This document shows, piece after piece, positions 33,176 to 41,370 of a stretch of DNA of 64,000 nucleotides (its first letter is position 1; every line of letters starts with the position of its first letter). The stretch spans positions 6,634,001 through 6,698,000 of the forward strand of contig NZ_JAPENX010000001.1 of the NCBI RefSeq assembly GCF_026341815.1. Reading direction: 5' to 3'. This DNA is from Streptomyces sp. NBC_00572. Its GTDB lineage: Bacteria; Actinomycetota; Actinomycetes; Streptomycetales; Streptomycetaceae. A program made the translations under genes and the position numbers. The notes beneath the pieces were generated by a model. It had not been told where the DNA came from and did not search any database. It saw only the letters and a program-made list of their open reading frames with translations.

Positions 33176-34681
33176 GTGCTCGCAGAGCGAGAATTCTCGT
33201 TCGTAGAGCTGCTCGTTGTGTTCGTCCACGAAGAACTTGCGTTCCCGCATGAGTTCTTCGCGGAAGTCCTTGGCCTGTTCAAGCGTCATGGTCGAGGTGG
33301 TGGACCAAGGTTGCTGCGGTGGTACATCGGATGTCGAGACGATCTTCTCCGACGGGTCGACCAGGAAGAAGGCGAGAATCTTGCGATGTCCCGGACGGGT
33401 GGGATCCGTGAGGCGGAATGAGCCGACGCGGTGCTGCAGGACGTTCGGGAACGCCAGGCAGCGGCCCGCTGGGGTCGCGGTCGATCCCAGCATCTGGTTC
33501 AGTGCGTCCTCGTCCTCCAGGCCGTAGACCTCACGCAGACCGTTGTCGTCGTTCTGTTCGTAGTCCGGGTCGTCGAGTGCCGCCCGGAAACTCAGCCGGC
33601 TTTCGGTGATGTTCTCGCTGTCCCAGTAGTAGATGCCGGTCGAGACGATCCGCTCGTTCATCATCCCCTCGACATGCCAGGATCCGCCCGGGTACTCGGG
33701 CTTGTCCGGGGTGAGGTGAATGGTGGCGAGCTTGACGATGACCTGGAGACCGCGACCGCGCAGGTCGACTCGGGCGGATTCATCGGGCGACCCGGGCGGC
33801 GTGAAGGCCGGGGCGTCCGGGACGACCGGGCGGCGGTTCTCCCACCAGTCGTCCTGGGCCCTTTCCCACGCGCGGCGGGCCTCTGCGTAGGCTTCGTCGT
33901 CACTGAAGGAGGATTCGATCGGACACTCCGGCTCCGAGTCGTACCACCCGTAAGGATCGGCCTCGATCCGCGGCGGCCGCGGATGGCGCAGATCGGTGAG
34001 TACGTTCTCCAGCAGCGGGCGCATGCGCGCGAACAAGTCCGGCAGGACGGAGGCCAGTTCGCGATGAGCCTCGGGGTGGACGTTGTTGACGTACGAACGG
34101 AACGCGACATCGCCGTCGTCGCTGACGTCGACGTCCGTGGGCAGCCACTGGAACTTCTCCGAGAACTCGTACTTCGAGTAGTGGCTCGTCGGGTTCTGCC
34201 ACGCCCGTTCCGGCGCACCGCTCACCTCTTTCACGAGGCAGAACAGCGAGGGGTGAACCAGATCCAGTACCTGGCCGTCGGATCCGGGATGCCAGTCCTG
34301 CTCCGATTCGGGGACCTGCTCCAGAACACGGACCGCCTCACGCAGCCGGTATGCGAGCTTGTCGTCGACCAGCGTGTCCGACTGCCACACGCCGTCGACG
34401 GCGGACACCTCGATGCCGGTTCGTCCGTCCCGCAGCGCGGCGTAATGCGCGAGTTCGTCAAGAACGTAACGAACCTGCGCTTCGGTGAGGCCCTGGGCGA
34501 CCGCTTCCCGCGTCCACCTGGCGACGATGCCGGCATCGTTCATCTTGTCGAACCACCCCGGCTTCGACCGAATGTGTGAGCTGCACTGCATCATCTGAAT
34601 TTCCCGCAGCGTTCGGGGTTGCGCGAACGGAAGGGCACGGGAAGCTCGAAAGGGCAGCGGGAAGGCAGACAGGCCGGTCAA
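33173..34681 (-). CDS. DUF4246-family protein (fungal-type), possible 2OG-Fe(II) oxygenase fold
   Basis: A 502-aa protein. The N-terminal RTLREIQMM-to-KPGW segment and the following IVARWTREA match the DUF4246 family, best known from fungi. A candidate iron site is His336-x-Glu338 (SWHVEGMMNE) with His417 (LQHRVGSFR), the spacing and context of a double-stranded beta-helix oxygenase. The TTG start at 34681 follows GGAGG by about 10 nt and keeps the family N-terminus; ATG 34594 would cut it. Codon use is less biased than the neighbours (several rare codons). Transfer from a eukaryote or early divergence are both possible. Confidence 0.8.
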   Translation of the reverse strand: MTGLSAFPLPFRASRALPFAQPRTLREIQMMQCSSHIRSKPGWFDKMNDAGIVARWTREAVAQGLTEAQVRYVLDELAHYAALRDGRTGIEVSAVDGVWQSDTLVDDKLAYRLREAVRVLEQVPESEQDWHPGSDGQVLDLVHPSLFCLVKEVSGAPERAWQNPTSHYSKYEFSEKFQWLPTDVDVSDDGDVAFRSYVNNVHPEAHRELASVLPDLFARMRPLLENVLTDLRHPRPPRIEADPYGWYDSEPECPIESSFSDDEAYAEARRAWERAQDDWWENRRPVVPDAPAFTPPGSPDESARVDLRGRGLQVIVKLATIHLTPDKPEYPGGSWHVEGMMNERIVSTGIYYWDSENITESRLSFRAALDDPDYEQNDDNGLREVYGLEDEDALNQMLGSTATPAGRCLAFPNVLQHRVGSFRLTDPTRPGHRKILAFFLVDPSEKIVSTSDVPPQQPWSTTSTMTLEQAKDFREELMRERKFFVDEHNEQLYEREFSLCEH

Positions 34682-34925
34682 TTCTCTTGGTCCTCCGAGT
34701 CGGTGTGCGGTGGCGGGAAGGATACTTCAGCGGACCGACACCGCAGCCGTGGCCCCTGTCAACGCCGGTCCCGGAGCCGGGGCTTCGACGGAGTCGCGTG
34801 ATGTCCGGCTCACGCTCGGCGGGTCGGCGGGCCGGCACGGCACCGGCCCGCAACCGGCCCGCACCTTCGTCGCGGGGGAGAAGCGAGAGCGGTCGCGCCA
34901 CGCCACACGTCAGGAGGGGACGCCG

Positions 34926-36473
34926 CTACAGGGCGGCGTCCGCTTGCGTCTCCTGTCCGCGTGGGCTCACGCCCGCTCCCGGCTTCCGCTGCTCGGCGCC
35001 GCCCGTGGGGACGCGTACCGTCGCGACGACGACCAGCGAGGCCACCGCCCCCAGCGCCGCCGCCACGACCAGCACCGAGTTCAGGCCGGATGCGAACGCC
35101 TCACGCACCAGGTGCGCCATCTCGTCGCGTTCGCCTTCCGGCCAGCCGGCGACGAACGGCCGCGCCTGTCCGCCGCTCAGCGCGACGGCAGCCTCGTGCG
35201 GGTCCGGGACACCGCCGTCGGCCTTCAGCACACTCTCGATCCGCGACTGGAAGATCACGCCGAACACGGCGATCCCCAAGGCGAAGCCCAACTGGCGGAA
35301 GGTGTTGACCGCACCTCCCACCATGCCTCCGCGCTCCGGCGGCACCGTGGCCAGGGCCGCCGCCGACAGACTCGGTGTCACGAGCCCGACCCCCAGCCCG
35401 GAGACCATGAGCCCCGCCACAAGGCTGCTGCCCGAAGACCCCGCGTCGAGGGTGGCCTGCATCGCGGAGCCCAGGGCGATGAGCGCCAGCCCTCCTCCGA
35501 TGGTCGACCGTGGGGGCCAGGGGCCGAAGCGGCCCGCGAGCGCCGATACGACGAACGCGGAGGCGCACATGGGCAGGATGTACAGACCCGCCTCGACGGG
35601 CTCGTACCCCAGGACCGACTGCATCCACAGGGACTCGTACAACAGGTAGGCGAACGCGGCGCCTTGCATGAACAGGGCGCTGACCATGATGCCGGTGAAC
35701 GACGGTCTGCGGAACAGCGACAGGTCGAGGACGGGGTGCTCGTGCCTCGTCTCGACCACGACGAAGAGGGCGAGGGCGACGGCCGCCGTGGCGAACAGAC
35801 CGAGCGTGAACGGTGTCGACCAGCCGTCGGAGTGGGCGCGGATCAGCCCGAACGTGAGGGCCCCGCTCGCCACCGTGAAGGTGGCCGTGCCGAGGACGTC
35901 CGCACGCTGCCGGCCCTGGCCCTTGGCCTCCCGCACCGAACGAAGGGTCATCACGACGGCGGCCAGGCAGACCGGCAGGTTGACGAAGAAGATCCATCTC
36001 CAGTCCAGGTACTGGGTGAGGAGTCCGCCGACCACCGGTCCCGCCGCCGCGGCGACCGAGTTGGTGGCGCCCCACACGGCGAAGGCCACCCCCCGGTCCC
36101 GGCCGGTGTAGTGCATGCCGAGCAGGGCGATGGTCGTACCGAACATCCCGGCGGCACCCAGTCCCTGCACCGCCCGGGCGCCGATCAGCACACCCGCGTT
36201 CGGGGCGACCGCGCACACCACCGACGCCGCCGTGAAGACGATCAGCCCGACCAGGTACACCTTCCTGCGGCCGATCCGGTCGGCGCGGGAACCGACGCCG
36301 AGCAACAGCGACGCCAGCGCCAGCGCGTATGTGTCGACCACCCACTCCAGGTCGGAGAGCGTGGTGCCGAGGTCCGCCGCCATGGCGGGCAGCGCCACGG
36401 TCACGATCGTGACGTCCAGCAGGAGCATGAACGTGCCCAGACAGATCGCGGCCAAGGGCCACCACTTACGCAT
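34926..36473 (-). CDS. 14-TM DHA2-family MFS drug exporter (EmrB/QacA type)
   Basis: A 515-aa transporter with 14 predicted helices. Motif D1 (LDVTIVTVALPAM) and motif A (GSRADRIGRRKVYLVG) identify the EmrB/QacA subfamily of proton antiporters for hydrophobic drugs. I use the ATG at 36473 (MRKWWPLAAICLG) behind AAGGGG, rather than the longer upstream GTG/ATG. No regulator adjoins it; the gene is about 1.3 kb from the spore-pigment methyltransferase, so pigment export is conceivable but unsupported. Confidence 0.9.
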   Translation of the reverse strand: MRKWWPLAAICLGTFMLLLDVTIVTVALPAMAADLGTTLSDLEWVVDTYALALASLLLGVGSRADRIGRRKVYLVGLIVFTAASVVCAVAPNAGVLIGARAVQGLGAAGMFGTTIALLGMHYTGRDRGVAFAVWGATNSVAAAAGPVVGGLLTQYLDWRWIFFVNLPVCLAAVVMTLRSVREAKGQGRQRADVLGTATFTVASGALTFGLIRAHSDGWSTPFTLGLFATAAVALALFVVVETRHEHPVLDLSLFRRPSFTGIMVSALFMQGAAFAYLLYESLWMQSVLGYEPVEAGLYILPMCASAFVVSALAGRFGPWPPRSTIGGGLALIALGSAMQATLDAGSSGSSLVAGLMVSGLGVGLVTPSLSAAALATVPPERGGMVGGAVNTFRQLGFALGIAVFGVIFQSRIESVLKADGGVPDPHEAAVALSGGQARPFVAGWPEGERDEMAHLVREAFASGLNSVLVVAAALGAVASLVVVATVRVPTGGAEQRKPGAGVSPRGQETQADAAL

Positions 36474-36661
36474 CCGAACCCCTTCGCTGCCCGCTGTACC
36501 GAAGAGGCGCCCCCGGCGGCCCCCCATGATTCACGGAGGAGCGGCGTTTTCCTCCAGGACGCGCGCGCCACGCCCATCACGTGGACCGCAGGGAGGTATG
36601 CCTAGGTCCGCCTGGAGGATCAGCGGTGGCGGGGCCGAGGGGCCGCTCATAGCTTCGCCGT

Positions 36662-37726
36662 ATGACCAAACGACAGCTCGCCTACCTGGCATGCACCGTG
36701 ACCCTCGTGGTCTCGGGGATGGGGGCCGCCGCTCCGACGGCCCACCATCGGACGGTGCACCGGGTCAAGCCCGGCGAATCGATCCAGAAAGCAGTGGACG
36801 CGGCGCAGCCCGGGGACACGGTGGTCCTCTCTCCCGGCACCTACCGTGAGAGCGTCCGCATCACCACGTCGAACCTGACCCTGCGGGGCTCGACCGTCTT
36901 CCCCACCGTCCTCGAACCCGGCAAAGCAGCCGCCGCCGACGCCTGCGCCACGGCCGGCCACGGCATCTGTGTGACCGGCAAGGACGGCAGTCCCGTCCAG
37001 GGCGTCACCGTGCGCTCGCTGACGCTCAAGGGCTTCACCAAGAACGGCCTGTGGGCCTCGCGGACCGACCGGCTGAAGATCCACCGGGTCACCGCCGAGA
37101 AGAACGGCAACTGGGGCATCGCCCTGGAGCGGTCCGTACGCAGTGTGCTGACCCACAACGTCGCCCGGGACAACGCCGACGCCGGACTGTTCGTCTCCAA
37201 CACCACCGACACGGAGGCGGGCGCCGTCGACACCGCGGGGACGGTGATCAGCCACAACCGCATGTCCGGAAACCGGATCGGCGTCACCGTGCGGCGCCTG
37301 CGGAACCTGACCGTCGAGCGCAACGAGGCGACCGGCAACTGCGCCGCCGTGTTCGTGGTGGGCGACGAGTCCACGCCGCGCGCCGGGGCGATGAGCCTGC
37401 GCCGGAACTACATCCACGCCAACAACAAGAACTGCCCCAAGACCCCCCGGCTGCCCTTCCTGCAGGGCTCGGGGATCGTCCTCACCGGCGCCGAGGAGAC
37501 GCTGGTGGCCGAGAACAGGATCGTGGACAACGTCGGCGCCTCGCCGCTGTCCGGCGGCATCGTGCTCTTCAAGAGCTTCGTGGGCGCCCTCAACGAGCGC
37601 AACGAGATCCGCGACAACGTCGTGCTCCGCAACGGCTCGGCCGACCTCGCCAACCGCGACACCGGCAAGGGCAACACCTTCCGCGGCAACACCTGCGGGG
37701 TCTCGGAGCCCGCGGGCATGTGCTGA
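36662..37726 (+). CDS. Secreted right-handed parallel beta-helix protein
   Basis: A 354-aa exported protein: signal peptide (1-24 or so), GESIQKAVDAAQPGDTVVLSPGTYRESV as the usual entry to a pectate-lyase-like helix, and repeated NLTLRG, GVTVRSLTLKGF, NRIGVTV and NTFRGN coils. Related proteins degrade or bind polysaccharides. Four Cys occur, one at the last residue. TAGCTT at 36650-36655 ends 7 nt before the ATG, so the transcript may be leaderless. Confidence 0.85.
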   Translation: MTKRQLAYLACTVTLVVSGMGAAAPTAHHRTVHRVKPGESIQKAVDAAQPGDTVVLSPGTYRESVRITTSNLTLRGSTVFPTVLEPGKAAAADACATAGHGICVTGKDGSPVQGVTVRSLTLKGFTKNGLWASRTDRLKIHRVTAEKNGNWGIALERSVRSVLTHNVARDNADAGLFVSNTTDTEAGAVDTAGTVISHNRMSGNRIGVTVRRLRNLTVERNEATGNCAAVFVVGDESTPRAGAMSLRRNYIHANNKNCPKTPRLPFLQGSGIVLTGAEETLVAENRIVDNVGASPLSGGIVLFKSFVGALNERNEIRDNVVLRNGSADLANRDTGKGNTFRGNTCGVSEPAGMC

Positions 37727-37779
37727 CGCTCGGACCCGCTCCCCCCACCCACGGCACCACAGCACAGACAAGGCGACAG

Positions 37780-38829
37780 ATGACGACTGTTGATCCGGTT
37801 TCCCCCACTGTCGATCCGACTCCTCCGCCGCCCATGCGGCTCAGGGAGCTCGTGTTCGGGGCGGCCTGCGCCGCCGCCGTACGCGCGGCCGTCCGCCTCG
37901 GAGTGGCGGACGCCCTGGACGACACGCCCATGACCGTCGAGGACCTGGCGGCCTCGGTGAAGGCCCAGCCACGGACCCTGCGGCGGCTGCTGCGCGCGCT
38001 CTCCAGCCAGGGCGTCTTCACGGAGCGCCCCGACGGCACGTTCGCCCACACGGAGATGTCCCGACAGCTGCGCGAGGACGACCCGCACAGCCTGCGCTAC
38101 ATCGCCCTGTGGTGCACCGAGCCGTGGACCTGGGAGGTCTGGCCCAAGCTCGACGAGGCGGTGCGCTCCGGCCGCAACGTCTTCGAGGACGTGTACGAGA
38201 AGGAGTTCTTCCCGTACCTCAACGAGGACGCCCCCGAGTCCGCGTACGTGTTCAACCGGGCCATGACGACATCCAGCCAGCAGTCCGCCCGGGACGTCGC
38301 CGACCTGCTCGATCTGCAGGGGGCCACCTCGGTTGCGGACATCGGTGGCGGTCAGGGGCACGTCCTGGCGAGTCTGCTGGAGCGGCACCCCACCCTGAGC
38401 GGCACGCTGCTCGACCTGCCGGGCGTGGTGGGCAACGCCGATCCGCGCCTGCGGGACGGCGGCGCGCTGGCCTCACGGGTCCGTGTCGTGGCCGGCGACT
38501 GCCGTGAGGACATCCCGGTCCAGGCGGATGTGTACATCATCAAGAACATCCTGGAGTGGGACGACGACAGCACCCGCAGGGCGCTGGCCAACGTCCGGAA
38601 GGCCGCGCGGCCCGGCGCCCGGGTCGTCGTGATCGAGAACCTCGTGGACGACACCCCGTCGATGAAGTTCACGACGGCGATGGACCTGCTGCTGCTCCTC
38701 AACGTCGGCGGTGCGAAGCACACCCGGCAGAGCATGGTCGACCGGCTGACGGACGCGGGGCTGGTCATCGGCGAGATCCGCCCGGTGAACCCGTACCTCC
38801 ACGCGTTCGAGTGCACCGTCCCCGCCTGA
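37780..38829 (+). CDS. SAM-dependent O-methyltransferase, polyketide type
   Basis: A 349-aa methyltransferase of the plant-COMT/TcmN-like family: N-terminal dimerisation winged helix (ALDDTPMTVEDLAASVKAQPRTLRRLLRAL), SAM motif DIGGGQGH near residue 188, and catalytic-region NILEWDDD where many members have a His in place of the Glu. Such enzymes methylate phenolic hydroxyls of aromatic polyketides. It converges on the spore-pigment cluster across a strong terminator. A tailoring role is inferred from proximity only. Confidence 0.87.
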   Translation: MTTVDPVSPTVDPTPPPPMRLRELVFGAACAAAVRAAVRLGVADALDDTPMTVEDLAASVKAQPRTLRRLLRALSSQGVFTERPDGTFAHTEMSRQLREDDPHSLRYIALWCTEPWTWEVWPKLDEAVRSGRNVFEDVYEKEFFPYLNEDAPESAYVFNRAMTTSSQQSARDVADLLDLQGATSVADIGGGQGHVLASLLERHPTLSGTLLDLPGVVGNADPRLRDGGALASRVRVVAGDCREDIPVQADVYIIKNILEWDDDSTRRALANVRKAARPGARVVVIENLVDDTPSMKFTTAMDLLLLLNVGGAKHTRQSMVDRLTDAGLVIGEIRPVNPYLHAFECTVPA

Positions 38830-38845
38830 CGGGGAAACGAAGGCA

Positions 38846-38904
38846 GAGAAACCCGAGGCCGCCCGCTCCGCGTCTTTCGCGGGGCGGGCGGCCTCGGGTT
38901 TCTC
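38846..38904. terminator. Very strong bidirectional terminator
   Basis: A 27-bp stem with one G-T pair and a 5-nt TCTTT loop; the left arm starts GAGAAACCCGAGGCC and the right arm is its complement. It separates the rightward methyltransferase from the leftward whiE-like operon. Confidence 0.9.
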
Positions 38905-38934
38905 CGTCGAGCGTGAACTCAGGAGCTCGGAAGC

Positions 38935-39267
38935 TCAGGAAGCGGAATCCCGCTCCCAGCGGTAGAAGCACTGCGCCATGGCGTCCTTGGGGCTGCGCCA
39001 CGTCTTCGGGTCGTACGCGCTGACGTACGCCGACAGCTTCTCGCTGGCGTCCCGGAACTCGGGGTGCCCGGTCAGCTTCGCGATGGCCGGCCCCGGGTCC
39101 TGGTCCGACTCGATGAGGTGGAGGTACACGTCGCCGAACTGGAAGAGGCGACGCCGGGTGACGCCGACCAGGTGCGGGAGTTCGCCGCGGTCGGAGGCGG
39201 CGAACACGTCGGCGATCGCCGGCGCCGAGTCGGGCGCCATGCGGGCGACGATCAGAGCGTGGTGCAT
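38935..39267 (-). CDS. TcmI-type polyketide cyclase (WhiE ORF VII-like)
   Basis: A 110-aa dimeric alpha+beta-barrel protein. HHALIVARMAPDSAPAIADVFAASD, FQFGDVYLHLIES and FYRWERD are typical of the TcmI family, which closes later rings of aromatic polyketides. The ATG at 39267 follows GGAAGGA. It is the last gene of the whiE-like operon. Confidence 0.9.
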   Translation of the reverse strand: MHHALIVARMAPDSAPAIADVFAASDRGELPHLVGVTRRRLFQFGDVYLHLIESDQDPGPAIAKLTGHPEFRDASEKLSAYVSAYDPKTWRSPKDAMAQCFYRWERDSAS

Positions 39268-39281
39268 CGAGCGTCCTTCCT

Positions 39282-39328
39282 GGGGGTGCGGGGTGCGGGG
39301 TGCGGGGTGCGGGGGTGCGGGGGTGCGG
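39282..39328. repeat. G-rich tandem repeat, GGGGTGC units
   Basis: Six or seven units of GGGG(G)TGC lie in the 89-nt gap between the two cyclase genes. The transcript (minus strand) is C-rich here; the + strand is G-rich with many G-runs and could form a quadruplex in single-stranded DNA. Confidence 0.85.
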
Positions 39329-39356
39329 ATGTGGGTTCGTACGCGGGCGTACGCGG

Positions 39357-39836
39357 TCAGCCGGGCAGGACCGGGGCAGCCTGGAGGTCGCGGGCGACCT
39401 GCTCGATGCGGTCCCGGATGAGGGCCATCTGCGTGCGGGAGTTGCGGTTGATGTTGTCGGTCATCCAGGCGTCGTCGACCGGGGCGTCGGGCTTCATCGC
39501 GAAGTCCTGCACCCAGCGCATGTGGACGCCGGCCGGGGTCTCCTCGTACTCCCACCGGATGTTCATGTGGTCGAACGGGCCGGTCTCGACGCGGCGGGCG
39601 CGGACGGTCCGCCCGGGACGGTCCACGGTGCGCTCCGACACCCAGCTCCAGACCTTCCCGGACTCGTCCGGGTGCATGGTCAGGCGGAAGGTGGTGGAGT
39701 CGCCCTCGCGGGAGAGGACTTCGAGGGAGGCGTACTCGCTGAAGAGGTCGGGCCACTTCTCGATGTCGTTGGTGATGTCCCAGACGAGGTCGAGCGGGGC
39801 GTCGATGGTGATGCTGTTGTCGGTGTGGCCGGCCAC
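39357..39836 (-). CDS. Aromatase/cyclase, SRPBCC fold (WhiE ORF VI-like)
   Basis: A 159-aa START/SRPBCC protein: NSITIDAPLDLVWDITNDIEKWPDLFSEY opening, helix grip in the middle, and the RWVQDFAMKPDAPVDD segment typical of single-domain polyketide aromatase/cyclases such as the WhiE and TcmN types. It folds and aromatises the first ring of the poly-beta-ketone on the ACP. The GTG start is one base after the ACP stop. Confidence 0.92.
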   Translation of the reverse strand: MAGHTDNSITIDAPLDLVWDITNDIEKWPDLFSEYASLEVLSREGDSTTFRLTMHPDESGKVWSWVSERTVDRPGRTVRARRVETGPFDHMNIRWEYEETPAGVHMRWVQDFAMKPDAPVDDAWMTDNINRNSRTQMALIRDRIEQVARDLQAAPVLPG

Positions 39837-39837
39837 G

Positions 39838-40098
39838 TCAGACTCCCGTCTTGAGGGCGCTGTTGACCAGGTCGAGGAACTCGGCGGGCGTCTTGCAGCG
39901 CTCGGCGTCGGTGGGCAGGGCCACGCTGTACCGGTTCTCCAGCTCGCCGACGATCCCGAGCAGGCCGAGCGAGTCGAGGCCGAGGGTGGTGAACTGCGCC
40001 TCCGGCGCCTTCTCCAGCTCCCGTGCGTCGACGGTGACGCCGGCCGCCTGCTTCATCAGCGCGGCGAGTTCGTCGAAGGTCAGTGCGGTGGTGATCAT
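39838..40098 (-). CDS. Acyl carrier protein (WhiE ORF V-like)
   Basis: An 86-aa type II ACP. Ser43 in LGLDSLGLLG is the 4'-phosphopantetheine attachment site. It carries the growing polyketide for the KS/CLF pair encoded immediately upstream. A GAAGGAGAGC ribosome site precedes the ATG at 40098. Confidence 0.95.
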   Translation of the reverse strand: MITTALTFDELAALMKQAAGVTVDARELEKAPEAQFTTLGLDSLGLLGIVGELENRYSVALPTDAERCKTPAEFLDLVNSALKTGV

Positions 40099-40122
40099 GA
40101 TTGCTCTCCTTCCCGCCCGGTC

Positions 40123-41370
40123 CTACCGGGCGGAGTCGTCGCCGCGGCGCACGACCAGCGCCGCGTTGGATCCCATGAGTCCCCGGCTGAGGACGAGGGC
40201 CGTGCGCAGCTCGGCGGGCCGAGCGCGGGACATCACCAGATCGAGGTCGTGGCAGATGTCGAACACGTTGGGAGTGGGGGGCACCACGCCGTGCTCCATC
40301 GCGAAGACCGCGGCGGCGGTGTCCAGGACGGGTGCTCCGCAGTAGGCGCGGCCGATGCCCGTCTTGGGCGCCGTGACGGGTACGCGGGTGGCGTGCGCTC
40401 CGAGGGCGTCGGCGATCGCCAGCGCCTCGGCGCGGTCCGCCTCCGGTACGCCCAGGGCGTCGGCGAAGACGACGTCGATCTCCTCCGGGGCGCACTCGGC
40501 CTCGTCGAGGGCGACACGGATGGCACGGGCGAGCCCCTCCCGGGACTCCTCCCAGCGGGAGGCGCCGGTGAACGTGGCGCCGTGGCCGGCCACCACGGCC
40601 CGGACGGCCGCTCCCCGGTCGCGGGCGCGGGACTCGTCCTCCACGACGAGCATCGCTCCGCCCTCCGCCGGGACGAAGCCGCAGGCGCCGGCGGTGAAGG
40701 GCCGGTAGGCGCGGTCCGGGTCCTCGACGGTGCTGAGCTCGGGGTATCCGAGCTGGCACACCATCGAGTACGGGGCGAGGGGCGCCTCCGCGGCGCCGAC
40801 GATCACCGCGCCCGTGCCGCGGCGTACGGCCCGAGCGGCGTGGGCGATGCCGTCCAGGCCGCCCGCCTCGTCGCTCGCGACCACGCCGCACGGTCCCTTG
40901 AAGCCGCTCCGGATGGAGATCTGACCGGTGCTCGCGGCGTAGAACCAGGCGATGGACTGGTACGGGCCGACGAACTTGGATCCCTGGCCCCAGAGCTTCT
41001 GGAGCTCTCGCTGGCCGAACTCGCCGCCTCCGGACCCGGCCGCGGTGACCACGCCGATCTCGAAGGGCTCCTCGGGGTTCTCCCGGGCGAAGCCGGCGTC
41101 GTCGATGGCGAGTTGGGCCGCGGCCATGGCGTAGTGGCTGAAGCGGTCGGTCTGGACGAGGAAGCGGTCTTCGATCAGGGCGGAGGCATCGAAGCCGCGG
41201 ACCTCGCCCGCGACCTTGAGAGGCAGGTCCGCGCAGCCCTCACGGGTGATCCGGTCCAGTACGCCGAGCCCTTCCCGGACGGACTTCCAGTACGCGTCGG
41301 CGCGCAATCCGTTGGGGGCGATCACACCGATCCCGGTGACGACCGCGCGCCGTGGGCGCTCACTGCTCAT
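40123..41370 (-). CDS. Chain-length factor / ketosynthase beta (WhiE ORF IV-like)
   Basis: A 415-aa KS-like subunit without the active Cys. The corresponding site reads VVASDEAGGLD, with Glu168 where most chain-length factors have Gln. It pairs with the KS alpha subunit and sets chain length. The ATG overlaps the KS alpha stop by 4 nt, the usual coupling of KS/CLF genes. The C-terminus ends in a short Arg/Asp tail. Confidence 0.93.
   Translation of the reverse strand: MSSERPRRAVVTGIGVIAPNGLRADAYWKSVREGLGVLDRITREGCADLPLKVAGEVRGFDASALIEDRFLVQTDRFSHYAMAAAQLAIDDAGFARENPEEPFEIGVVTAAGSGGGEFGQRELQKLWGQGSKFVGPYQSIAWFYAASTGQISIRSGFKGPCGVVASDEAGGLDGIAHAARAVRRGTGAVIVGAAEAPLAPYSMVCQLGYPELSTVEDPDRAYRPFTAGACGFVPAEGGAMLVVEDESRARDRGAAVRAVVAGHGATFTGASRWEESREGLARAIRVALDEAECAPEEIDVVFADALGVPEADRAEALAIADALGAHATRVPVTAPKTGIGRAYCGAPVLDTAAAVFAMEHGVVPPTPNVFDICHDLDLVMSRARPAELRTALVLSRGLMGSNAALVVRRGDDSAR

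Noticed and set aside
34710..36605. Plus-strand ORF opposite the MFS exporter
   Set aside because: Gln/Arg/His-rich shadow; the MFS motifs are unambiguous on the minus strand.
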